A DNA stretch of 64,000 bases from the NCBI RefSeq assembly GCF_033095865.1, contig NZ_AP019365.1, forward strand, positions 2,577,501-2,641,500. The letters run 5' to 3'. Both the position numbers and the translations under genes were made by a program. This document shows, piece by piece, positions 53,969-62,500 of the stretch; position 1 is the first letter of the stretch; each line of letters opens with the position of its first letter. This DNA is from Pseudomonas sp. KU43P. Its GTDB lineage: Bacteria; Pseudomonadota; Gammaproteobacteria; Pseudomonadales; Pseudomonadaceae. A model generated the notes under the pieces. The model was not told the origin of the DNA, made no database searches, and was given only the letters and a program-made list of their open reading frames with translations.

Positions 53969-54012
53969 CGGTACAGTAAGGTGTATCTACATATTTAACT
54001 ATAACTGTACCG
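53969..54012. promoter_or_regulatory. Inverted repeat operator between GNAT and LysE genes
   Basis: CGGTACAGT (53969-53977) and ACTGTACCG (54004-54012) are perfect inverted arms around a 26-bp AT-rich spacer. The layout resembles operators of MocR/GntR-type regulators overlapping a -35 element. No such regulator gene lies beside it. Confidence 0.6.
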
Positions 54013-54065
54013 GTCGCAGGGCAGAGCGACTGCGCTAGTGTGACAGCACTTACAAGGATACTGGA

Positions 54066-54692
54066 ATGCCTGCCATGCTTGCCTCTGCCGACCTGCTCAC
54101 CGCCTTCGTGCTGTTCGCCTTCGTTTCTTCGATCACGCCAGGGCCCAACAACACCATGTTGCTGGCCTCGGGCGTGAATTTCGGCGTGCGCCGCTCGATC
54201 CCCCATGCCATGGGCATCAGTATCGGCTTCATGGTCATGGTACTGGCGGTCGGCCTGGGCCTGGGCGAGCTGTTCAAGGCCTGGCCGGTGCTCTACACCG
54301 TGCTGCGCTACGTGGGAGCTGCCTATCTGCTGTACCTGGCGTGGAAGATAGCCACGGCCGGGCCGCTCGGGGCCGACTCGCCCAACGCACGCAAGCCGAT
54401 GGGGTTCTGGGGCGCAGCGGCGTTCCAGTGGGTCAACCCGAAGGCCTGGGTCATGGCGGTGGGCGCCATCACAACCTATACCCCGGCCCAGGGATACGTG
54501 ACGAACGTGATCGTCATCGCCGCGCTGTTCGCGCTGGTCAACCTGCCCAGTGTCGGCATCTGGGTGATGTTCGGCAGTGCGCTGCGCCGGCTGCTGCAGA
54601 ACCCGCGCAGGCTGATGCTGTTCAATGTCCTGATGGCCTTGCTGCTGGTGATTTCGCTTTATCCACTGCTCTTTGTAGAATCGGCGCCTTGA
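54066..54692 (+). CDS. LysE/RhtB family exporter
   Basis: 208-residue amino-acid exporter. The SSITPGPNNTMLLASGVNFG signature follows helix 1, and five to six helices are visible (PHAMGISIGFMVMVLAVGLG, ALRRLLQNPRRLM, LMALLLVISLYPLLF). A second copy of this family in the window (first at 1.8 kb) but only moderately similar. Divergent from the acetyltransferase gene; likely shares its regulator. Confidence 0.88.
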   Translation: MPAMLASADLLTAFVLFAFVSSITPGPNNTMLLASGVNFGVRRSIPHAMGISIGFMVMVLAVGLGLGELFKAWPVLYTVLRYVGAAYLLYLAWKIATAGPLGADSPNARKPMGFWGAAAFQWVNPKAWVMAVGAITTYTPAQGYVTNVIVIAALFALVNLPSVGIWVMFGSALRRLLQNPRRLMLFNVLMALLLVISLYPLLFVESAP

Positions 54693-54716
54693 TAAACCGC
54701 CGAGTACAGCAAGCCG

Positions 54717-55589
54717 ATGCAGTTGATTCCCTGGTCCCACGAATGCTCCGAAGGCTTCACCCTGCGCGGCTGGCGCTCCGAGGCCAGCGGCAAGCCGTTG
54801 TTGCACTTCCTGCACGGTAACGGCTTCTGCTGCCTGGCCTATCAACCCATGCTGATGGACCTCGCCGAGCATTTCGACCTGTGGCTGTGCGATGCCCAGG
54901 GCCATGGTGACAGTGACCACGGCGGTGAGTTTTGCGGCTGGAACCGCACGGCGGCGCTGGCGCTGGAAGCCTTCGAAAGTGGCCGGGGAGCGTACGGCGA
55001 GGTGCCGCGTTACGCTCTGGGGCACAGCTTCGGTGGCGTGCTCACCGGGCTGATACTGGCTAGCGCTCCCGACCTGTTTACGCGTGCCGTGCTGCTCGAC
55101 CCGGTGCTGTTCAGCCGGCGCATGATCGGCGCCATGGGCATTGCTGCACGCCTAGGCCTGCACCGCCGGCATGCACTGGCGCGCAAGGCCGCCACTCGGC
55201 GAACCCACTGGCCGGACCGCGAAGCCGCGCTGGCTTCGCTGCAGGGGCGGGGGATTTTCAAGGGTTGGACCGACGCCGCACTGCGTGCCTATATCGAGCA
55301 TGCGCTGGGCGATTGTGGTGAAGGCGTGGTGCTCAAATGCCGGCCCAGCCGCGAGGCGGACATCTTCAGCTCATTTCCAAAGGCCATGTGGTCGCAGCTC
55401 GCAGCCATTCGGGTGCACACGCTGGTGCTGTATGGCCAGCACACCTATCCCTTCGTGCCACGTTCGGTGCTACGGCTGGCGCGCATCAATCCACGGGTGA
55501 AGGCCCGTGAGGTGGCCGGTGGGCACTGCTTCATGCAAGAAGACCCGGCCATGGCAGCGCAACAGGTGGTCGACTTCCTGCAAGGCTGA
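54717..55589 (+). CDS. Alpha/beta hydrolase
   Basis: 290-residue alpha/beta hydrolase. The oxyanion region is HGNGFCC, the nucleophile elbow ALGHSFGGVLTGL, with a late Asp region and the catalytic His in VAGGHCFMQED. HGNGF in place of HG-G resembles a lipase/esterase subgroup. Starts 24 bp after the LysE exporter and may be co-transcribed. Substrate unknown. Confidence 0.87.
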   Translation: MQLIPWSHECSEGFTLRGWRSEASGKPLLHFLHGNGFCCLAYQPMLMDLAEHFDLWLCDAQGHGDSDHGGEFCGWNRTAALALEAFESGRGAYGEVPRYALGHSFGGVLTGLILASAPDLFTRAVLLDPVLFSRRMIGAMGIAARLGLHRRHALARKAATRRTHWPDREAALASLQGRGIFKGWTDAALRAYIEHALGDCGEGVVLKCRPSREADIFSSFPKAMWSQLAAIRVHTLVLYGQHTYPFVPRSVLRLARINPRVKAREVAGGHCFMQEDPAMAAQQVVDFLQG

Positions 55590-55689
55590 ACAACTGTTCC
55601 ATAGCTGGAACGATCAGTGCTATTTCAGCCGGCTACTGGCAGATTGTGCGCACTGGTAAGGTGAACCCAGCCAAGAGAGGAGACTTCTC

Positions 55690-56553
55690 ATGAAAAAGAT
55701 CCTGGGTATCCACCGCAGCCCGCACGCCCACTGGGTGGGCGACGGCTTCCCGGTGCGCAGCCTGTTCACCTATGACAACCTGGCCAGCCAGATCAGCCCG
55801 TTCCTGCTGCTGGACTACGCCGGCCCCTATGATTTCACCCCGACCAGCGCCCGCCGCGGCGTCGGCCAGCACCCGCATCGCGGCTTCGAGACCGTGACCA
55901 TCGTCTACCAAGGCGAGCTGGAGCACCGTGACTCCACGGGCGCCGGCGGCTTGATCGGCCCGGGTGATGTGCAGTGGATGACCGCCGCCAACGGCATCAT
56001 CCATGAAGAATTCCATGCACCGGCCTTCGCCCGCAGCGGCGGCACGCTGGAAATGGTGCAGCTGTGGGTCAACCTGCCGGCCCGCGACAAGCGCGCGGCG
56101 GCGGGCTACCAGACGTTGCTGGCCGGGGACATCCCAGTCATTTCGCTGGACGGTGATGCCGGCAGCCTGCGGGTGGTCGCCGGCAGCTACGGTGGGCAGC
56201 CGGGGCCTGCGCGTACCTTCACTGCCATGGATGTCTGGGACATGCGCCTCAAGGCCGGGGCCGGCCTGCAACTGCCGGCCGCCGAAGGGCGCAATGCCGC
56301 GCTGGTCGTGTTGCGCGGCAAGCTGCGGGTCAATGCCGAGCGTGACGCCGGGCCGGCGAGCCTGGTGCTGCTGGACCGAGCGGGCGAGGGTGTGGCGCTG
56401 GAGGTGCTGGAAGACACCAGCGTGCTGCTGCTCAGCGGTGAGCCCATCGATGAGCCCATCGTCGGTTACGGCCCGTTCGTCATGAACAGCCAGGCGGAAA
56501 TCGCCGAGTCGTTCGACGATTTCCACGCCGGCCGCTTCGGCCAGATGGCATGA
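55690..56553 (+). CDS. Pirin-family protein
   Basis: 287-residue bicupin of the pirin family. The N-terminal metal motif is RRGVGQHPHRGFETVTIVYQGELEHRD, with GPGDVQWMTAANGIIHEEF following. Bacterial pirins can be quercetinase-like dioxygenases or regulators. AGAGGAG precedes the ATG. The AlkA gene starts 7 bp after its stop, so they probably form one transcript. Confidence 0.9.
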   Translation: MKKILGIHRSPHAHWVGDGFPVRSLFTYDNLASQISPFLLLDYAGPYDFTPTSARRGVGQHPHRGFETVTIVYQGELEHRDSTGAGGLIGPGDVQWMTAANGIIHEEFHAPAFARSGGTLEMVQLWVNLPARDKRAAAGYQTLLAGDIPVISLDGDAGSLRVVAGSYGGQPGPARTFTAMDVWDMRLKAGAGLQLPAAEGRNAALVVLRGKLRVNAERDAGPASLVLLDRAGEGVALEVLEDTSVLLLSGEPIDEPIVGYGPFVMNSQAEIAESFDDFHAGRFGQMA

Positions 56554-56560
56554 TGGGCCG

Positions 56561-57493
56561 ATGAGCCCTTTGCACGCGGTACGACGCACGAGTCGCAGCA
56601 ACGACCAGCACACCCTATGGCTGCGCTACCGTGCGCCGTACCATTGGCCGTCGGCCCTGGCCTTTCTTGCAGCGCGCTGCATCCCAGGCATCGAAACCTT
56701 TGACGAAGGCGTGTACCGACGCACCCTGGTGATCGCCGGCCGACACGCTGTGCTGCAAGCCAGGCCTGCCTGCGGGCAACGTCTGTACGTTCGCGTTGAC
56801 GGCGTACCCAGCGCGGCAATCCCCGGCTTGATCGCGCGCGTGCGCCGCGTCTTCGACCTGGACGCCAATCCCGCGCAGATCGCCCAGGCCTTGATGGCAG
56901 ATCCCCTATTGGCCAAATTGCTTGCCGCACGCCCCGGCCTGCGCGTGCCGCAGGGGTGGGATGCGTGCGAACAAGCCATGCGCACGGTGCTGGGCCAGCA
57001 GATCAGCGTGGCGGGCGCGATGACCCTGGCTAGCCGCCTGGTGGCGCGCCACGGCCAGAAGCTGCGCGTGCAGGGCTATGGTTTGACCCACGTGTTCCCC
57101 ACGCTCGAAGCGATTGCCTGCGCGCCGCTCGATAACCTCGGTATGCCCCGTTCACGCGCTGCCACGTTGGGTACACTTGCCCGTGCACTGCTCGATCAAC
57201 CTGGCCTGCTGCGCCCGGGGCAGCCTCTTGAAACCGTCATTGAAAACCTCTGCCGCCTCAGGGGCATCGGCCCCTGGAGTGCCCACTACCTGGCCCTGCG
57301 CCAGGTCGGCGCGCAGGATGCATTGCCGTTGGGAGATGTAGCGCTGATCAAGGCATTGCGCCTGCTGGAAGGGGGGGATGCGCAGTTGGGCGAACGTGCT
57401 CTGGCCTGGCGACCCTGGCGGGCCTATGCCGCGCAGCATCTGTGGGCCTCGCTGGCGGACCTCAGCCCGACTGCCGCCACTGCACGTCGCTGA
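56561..57493 (+). CDS. alkA: AlkA-type DNA-3-methyladenine glycosylase II (full length)
   Basis: 310-residue glycosylase with the AlkA N-terminal beta domain (YRAPYHWPSALAFLAARCIP) and the HhH-GPD domain. VLGQQISVAGA and the helix-hairpin-helix LCRLRGIGPWSAHYLALRQV are seen, and the catalytic Asp is in ALPLGDVALIKAL. This is the second AlkA-type enzyme of the window and the more complete one. It removes 3-methyladenine and other alkylated bases. It follows the pirin gene closely. Confidence 0.9.
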   Translation: MSPLHAVRRTSRSNDQHTLWLRYRAPYHWPSALAFLAARCIPGIETFDEGVYRRTLVIAGRHAVLQARPACGQRLYVRVDGVPSAAIPGLIARVRRVFDLDANPAQIAQALMADPLLAKLLAARPGLRVPQGWDACEQAMRTVLGQQISVAGAMTLASRLVARHGQKLRVQGYGLTHVFPTLEAIACAPLDNLGMPRSRAATLGTLARALLDQPGLLRPGQPLETVIENLCRLRGIGPWSAHYLALRQVGAQDALPLGDVALIKALRLLEGGDAQLGERALAWRPWRAYAAQHLWASLADLSPTAATARR

Positions 57494-57689
57494 TGCCGAA
57501 GCGCTCGGCCAGGGGTTTGCTCACCTTGCGGACTTTTTCGTGGCTGTAGCGGCCTATGCGGCCAACGCCTGCGTCACAGCTTGCCCAGTGCCAAGCTTCG
57601 GCGTTGTCCATCCGGTCCGCACGGATGACGAACGATCTGGGCTTGCCATGGAACTGGTAGTCGATCACGTAGAGCTTGGCATCGATCAT
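57462..57689 (-). CDS. DUF6555 small protein
   Basis: 75-residue protein with the motif MDNAEAWHWASCDAGVGRIG and the tail AERFGISDVQW, matching a small Pseudomonas-specific family (DUF6555). The start at 57689 is preferred to longer frames because the family begins with a short MxxAKLYVIDYQ. Overlaps the AlkA 3' end by 32 bp on the opposite strand. Function unknown. Confidence 0.75.
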   Translation of the reverse strand: MIDAKLYVIDYQFHGKPRSFVIRADRMDNAEAWHWASCDAGVGRIGRYSHEKVRKVSKPLAERFGISDVQWRQSG

Positions 57690-58014
57690 CGGGTACCTGG
57701 CGTGCTGGGCGCGGTTAGCGGTGGCGGTGAAAGGCTTGAACATCTGGAGCCATGAAGGCGTCGAAAAGTTTGCTCTGGGCAGATCAACGCGACACGAATG
57801 GTCTGTTACCGACCGCCTGTCGCCAAGTGCCATCATCGGACCGAACGGTCATGGCCTGCGGCGGTTCTTCCACTAAGGTGCTAGATGATCTCCCGCAGTA
57901 CCATTGCCCCGGCGCATGGACGGCCGCTTGGGCATGCGCATTATCAATTGGCACCCTGCCTGCCAAAGGCGTACTCAAACACAACAGGCCATCCAGTACA
58001 GAGAGGGTCGTACC

Positions 58015-58275
58015 ATGTCGTTGATAGGAGTTTCGATGCTGGAAATGCGGCAAATGATCGAACAGGCCTGCCTCCCTGACCGCTGTGAAGTCAGCTGCAC
58101 GGATGGCGTCAGCCTGACCATCCGTCTGGGTCAGGGACAGAACCTGGAGGAGGGTGTTGTGCTCACCGGGGTGTCGTTGCAGAACCTCAACAGTTGCCGC
58201 GACGTGGTGAATCTGGTCGGACAACTGCACGCACTGCGTTCCAGTCATCCGGCGTCGCTCAGGGCGATCGCCTGA
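58015..58275 (+). CDS. DUF1652 small protein
   Basis: 86-residue protein resembling Pseudomonas DUF1652 (LEMRQMIEQACLPDRCEVSC ... LTGVSLQNLNSCRDVVNLVG). GAGAGGG precedes ATG 58015; ATG 58036 is an alternative and may better fit the family N-terminus. Function unknown. The 178 bp before it carry no gene I can support. Confidence 0.78.
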   Translation: MSLIGVSMLEMRQMIEQACLPDRCEVSCTDGVSLTIRLGQGQNLEEGVVLTGVSLQNLNSCRDVVNLVGQLHALRSSHPASLRAIA

Positions 58276-58292
58276 ACGACGCCGTGCCCCGG

Positions 58293-58907
58293 TCAGCCAA
58301 GGCTGGCCGGGCGTACGTATTCGGGCATCAGCCCGTTGGTCCAGAACAGGATCATCGACACCAGGATGGTCACCAACAGCAGCAGCCCCACACCCCATAC
58401 ACACGTGGCGAACAGCATCGCCTGCTCCTTGCGCAGGCGCAGGAAGGTCTGCAAGCCGCCATACAGCAATACGGTGGCATAGGCCGACGCAGCCGCCAGG
58501 GCGATCAAGGTCAACCAGCGGATCGGCACCAGGCCGAACACCCCTGCGAAGAACCACGGCGTGGCGCAATAAGCGGCGAAGCCAATGCACTGGTTGAGGC
58601 TCGGTTGCGCATCGAAGCCGCGTGACATCCATCGAATCATCACCCCCATCAGCATCACGCCCACTACCGTGGTGGCGTACAGCAGCCCTGCCAGTTGTGC
58701 CGCGCTCGCCATGCTCAGGCGCACACGTTCTTCGCCGGCCAGGCTCCAGCCGAAGGTGGTGGTACCGACGAACAGGCACAGTGCCGGAATCAGCGCCAAT
58801 GCCAGCAGGCGCGGCAGGTATTGCTGCGGGTGATCTTCTTCGGCCCGGCGTATCTCGATCCAGGCATCTGAAGGGTGGGTGAAAAGCTTGAGCAACGGAC
58901 TGTTCAT
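58293..58907 (-). CDS. Yip1-family inner-membrane protein
   Basis: 204-residue membrane protein with five helices. The cytoplasmic start MNSPLLKLFTHPSDAWIEIR is typical of bacterial Yip1-domain proteins. CAGGAG precedes the ATG; the upstream extension of the frame is rejected. Function unknown. Convergent with the DUF1652 gene. Confidence 0.83.
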   Translation of the reverse strand: MNSPLLKLFTHPSDAWIEIRRAEEDHPQQYLPRLLALALIPALCLFVGTTTFGWSLAGEERVRLSMASAAQLAGLLYATTVVGVMLMGVMIRWMSRGFDAQPSLNQCIGFAAYCATPWFFAGVFGLVPIRWLTLIALAAASAYATVLLYGGLQTFLRLRKEQAMLFATCVWGVGLLLLVTILVSMILFWTNGLMPEYVRPASLG

Positions 58908-58993
58908 GGCGTTCTCCTGAAGGCAGTGGCCCTCTAGGTATGGAGGTACGCCATTTGCGGCAGGTTCAGCCCGGTTCGCCGCCGTTGATCGGC

Positions 58994-59281
58994 TTATTGC
59001 AGCTCGACCAGCAGGTTGAGGCCACCGTCGCCGCATTTGCCCTGGTCGCGCACGACGCCGTGGTAGCTACGGCCGTCCCAGACAAAGGCAACACTGTGGG
59101 CGCGTTCGACCTTGTCCGGCAACGGCGGGCAGATGTGCAGGCGCAGGGCGGGGCGGCCTTGCAGGCTCAGGGCGGCAAGCTGGCATTGACACTCGACGCT
59201 CTGGGCCACCGGGCCGAACAGGGTGTCGCGCACGTAATCGAGCTGCACGCAGGTATTGGGTGCGCGGCAGGGCATTTTCAT
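58994..59281 (-). CDS. Small cysteine-containing hypothetical protein, start region frameshifted or coupled
   Basis: 95-residue frame from ATG 59281 (MKMPCRAPNTCVQLDYVRDT ... CQCQLAALSLQG ... VVRDQGKCGDGGLNLL). No ribosome-binding site precedes this ATG. A well-placed AGGAG instead precedes an ATG at 59319 in another frame, whose 13-codon reading (MPDLHLTPSASQP) ends in TGA overlapping ATG 59281. Either a coupled leader, or a one-base loss in the CCCC run at about 59296-59300 of one continuous gene. I do not recognise a family. Confidence 0.6.
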   Translation of the reverse strand: MKMPCRAPNTCVQLDYVRDTLFGPVAQSVECQCQLAALSLQGRPALRLHICPPLPDKVERAHSVAFVWDGRSYHGVVRDQGKCGDGGLNLLVELQ

Positions 59282-59433
59282 GGCTGCGAGGCGCTTGGGG
59301 TCAGGTGTAGGTCGGGCATCGACAGGCTCCTGGCAAGAGAGGCGGTATCTCCTTTTTGAGGGCGTGGAACGGCGGATGTTCAAGTGGATCGACAGGGAAT
59401 TTTCTGGATCCCATTCGTTAATGCCTCTCATCC

Positions 59434-59470
59434 CCCCGATTCGGGGAATGGCGCTGGGGAATCCTCCCCA
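59434..59470. promoter_or_regulatory. Two palindromes upstream of the mnxG promoter
   Basis: CCCCGATTCGGGG (59434-59446) and TGGGGAATCCTCCCCA (59455-59470), centres about 22 bp apart, roughly 80-110 bp upstream of the predicted start site. Position and symmetry fit activator sites of a sigma-54 enhancer-binding protein; MnxR would be the known candidate in P. putida GB-1. Confidence 0.55.
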
Positions 59471-59521
59471 ATTCGATTTGCTTTATGCCGCAACGTGCTG
59501 AAAAACAACGTTATTTCTATC

Positions 59522-59537
59522 TGGCATACACCTTGCT
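59522..59537 (+). promoter_or_regulatory. Sigma-54 (-24/-12) promoter of mnxG
   Basis: TGGCATACACCTTGCT matches TGGCAC-N5-TTGCW with exact -24 GG / -12 GC spacing, differing only at the sixth base (T for C). It sits 36 bp before the mnxG ATG. RpoN-dependent activation by a response regulator is established for Mn oxidation in P. putida GB-1. Confidence 0.75.
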
Positions 59538-59573
59538 GACCTACAGGCAGTCCCTGTGTCCCGGAGGTGCAGT

Positions 59574-62500
59574 ATGTCGACCCCGAAAAAAGGCCCCGTC
59601 CTGACATCATTTGTCCTGGCCCTGCTGGGTTGGGAAACGACCAGCGAGGCGGCTGTGCAGTGCCAGCGCACCCTGGTCGCCAACGTTGTGGCACTGGACC
59701 AGCCACTGATGTTCAACCGCCTCGGCGCGCAGAACGCCAATGGCATGATGTTCGCGCTGCGCCAGGATGTGGTGGACGCACATAACGTACCGCTGAGCAA
59801 AGGAGGGGCCGCCGTTCCCGGCAAAGTCACCCTGCGCCCCGACAAGCGCCCACGGCCCATCGTGCTGCGGGTGGCGGCCGGTGAATGCCTGGTGGTCAAC
59901 CTGACCAACCTGCTGGCCTACCAGGCCAACCCCAACAAGCACGGCATCGATCACGACGAGAACGAAGTCGAGAACGAAGTCGAGGGTGAGCAAGAGGGTG
60001 AGCAAGAAGGTGCAGAAGTCGAGAACGAGGGCGGGGAACACGTTGTTGCCGACGAACAGGTGACCGACCGTCATGTGGGCTTCCAGGTCAATGGCCTGCA
60101 AGCGGTCAACAGCATCGGTGACATCGCGGCCAACACCGGGCGCAACGGCAACTTCCTGATCGCACCGGGCAATACCCGCACTTATACCCTCTATGCCGAA
60201 CGCGAAGGCGCCTTCGCCGCTACCAGCCAGGGCGCGACGTTCGGCGGGCAGGGCGGGGCGGGCAACGTCGCCAACGGCCTGTTCGGCCAGGTCGTGGTGG
60301 TTCCCAAGAATGGGCGTACCTACCGCAATACCCTGACCGAGGAAGAAATGCGCCTGGCCAGCACCGCTCGCACGGCCACTGGCCAGCCGGTGATCGACTA
60401 CGAGGCCCGCTATCCACAGGCCGAGCCGTGGGTCAGCGAAGGCAAGGCGGGCAAACCGATCATCGCCATGGTCGACGGCAACGAGATCCTGAGCAGCGAA
60501 ACCGATGCCATCGTCATGGGCCCGAACGCAGACGGCAGCTTCCCCCGTTCGACCTACCCGCTGGAAAGCATCAACAAACGCAACCCGGCCTTGCCCAATC
60601 GCCTCGAAGCGTTCCGCGACTTCGCCTCGCAATTCGCTGACGAAGTGGCGGCGACCCAGGCATTCCCCGGTTACTGGGCAGACCCGGTGATGGGCCATGT
60701 CCTGGAACCCACCCGCGATTCGTTCATGATCAACTACGGCTCTGGCGGCATGGGCGCCGAAGTGGTGGCCAACCGCTTGGGCGTAGGGCCCATGCATGAC
60801 TGCCTGTCCTGCGCCTACGAGGAGTTCTTCCTCAGTGCGCATACCGTGGGTGACATCGGCACGCTGGTGGATGTGCCTGCCAACGTCGGTCTGGAAAACA
60901 TCCGCCCCGGCGAAACACCACCGGCCAGCGCCACGGGCGTCAAGGCCAGTATGGCCTTGTACCCAGCAGAGCCAGCCAACGTGCACCACAGCTACATTGG
61001 CGACTTCACCAAGTTCCGCAACACCCACAACGGCCACGAGCAGCACATCTTCCACCTGCATGGTCACCAGTGGCTGTTCAACCCCAACGACGACAACTCC
61101 GACTACATCGATGCCCAGGGTATCGGGCCGGGTGTCGGCTACACCTATGAAATCGCCAACGGCGGATCGGGCAACCGCAACCGCGTGGCGGGCGATGCTA
61201 TCTACCACTGCCACTTCTATCCGCATTTCGCCCAAGGCATGTGGGCCATGTGGCGGGTGCATGACGTGTTCGAGGAAGGGACCCGGCTGGAGGTCAGCGG
61301 CCAGGGCGAAAATGGCTTCCACAGTACGCCCTTTGCCCTGCGCAGCGGCAAGCCGGCGGTGGGTGCCCGCGCACTGCCGGACGGCGAAATCATTGCAGGC
61401 ACACCGATTCCGGCCATCGTGCCGTTGCCTGGCAAGGCCATGGCGCCGATGCCGGGCAAAGTCGTGGTGGTGCCAAAACTCTCCGAAGCGCTGGTGGCCG
61501 AGCATGGCGACGAAGGCGAGGAGGAGGGCGATGACGAACAGGCTCATGAAACCGTCACACCGAAAGCCGTGGGCTCCCTGGCCTTGGTCGATCGCAGCGA
61601 GACCAACCGCAACGCTGACGGCAGCTTGAAAAACCCTGGCTATCCATTCTGGATCGGCGGCATGGAAAGCAGTGTTGGCCAACGTCCGCCAACGCCACCG
61701 CTGGACATGCTCGACCCGGCCTTGGCTCGCCAGCTCAAGGACAGCGGCAAAGCCCTGTGGGCCAACCTGGACCCCAACCAGGTCGATGGCTGGGACGGTG
61801 GCCTCGGCCGGCACGCGCTGGATGGCGTTTCCGCTGGCGGCGAAGCTGAAACCACCACCACCAAGCTGGACTTCTCCAAAGTGGTACACAAAGCCAAGCC
61901 GATCTACCTGCCCGAAGAAGGCACCGATGTCGAGCAGGCCGCCATGCAATACCACGCCAAGGCCGAGCACCCCAGTTATGCCCTGATCCCCGGCAGCCAG
62001 CCAGTGGCCAAGGCGTTTCGCACCAACGGTGCGCTGCCCACTGCCGGCGCACCGTTCTACGAACCGTGCATGGATGACAGGGGTAAACGCATGACCCAGA
62101 CCTCCGGCGTGGGTGAGTTCTTCAGCGGCGAAAGCCTCACCGGCATGAACTTCCGCGGCTCGTCCACGTTCACCGCCGACCGCCCGCGCATCTATAAAGG
62201 GGCCAACATCCAGTTCGACGCGGTGTACAACAAAGTCGGCTACCACTTCCCGCAGGCGCGCATCCTCGCCCTGTGGGAAGACGCCTGGCCGGTCATCACC
62301 AAGCAGCGGCCGCCAGAGCCCCTGGTGATGCGCATGAACACCTTCGACTGCACCATGTACACACACAGCAACCTGATTCCGTCGTTCTATGAAATGGACG
62401 ACTACCAGGTGCGCACCCCCACCGATGTGATCGGCCAGCACATTCACTTGCCCAAGTGGGACCTGACCGCTGCCGACGGCTCCGCCAACGGCTGGAACTA

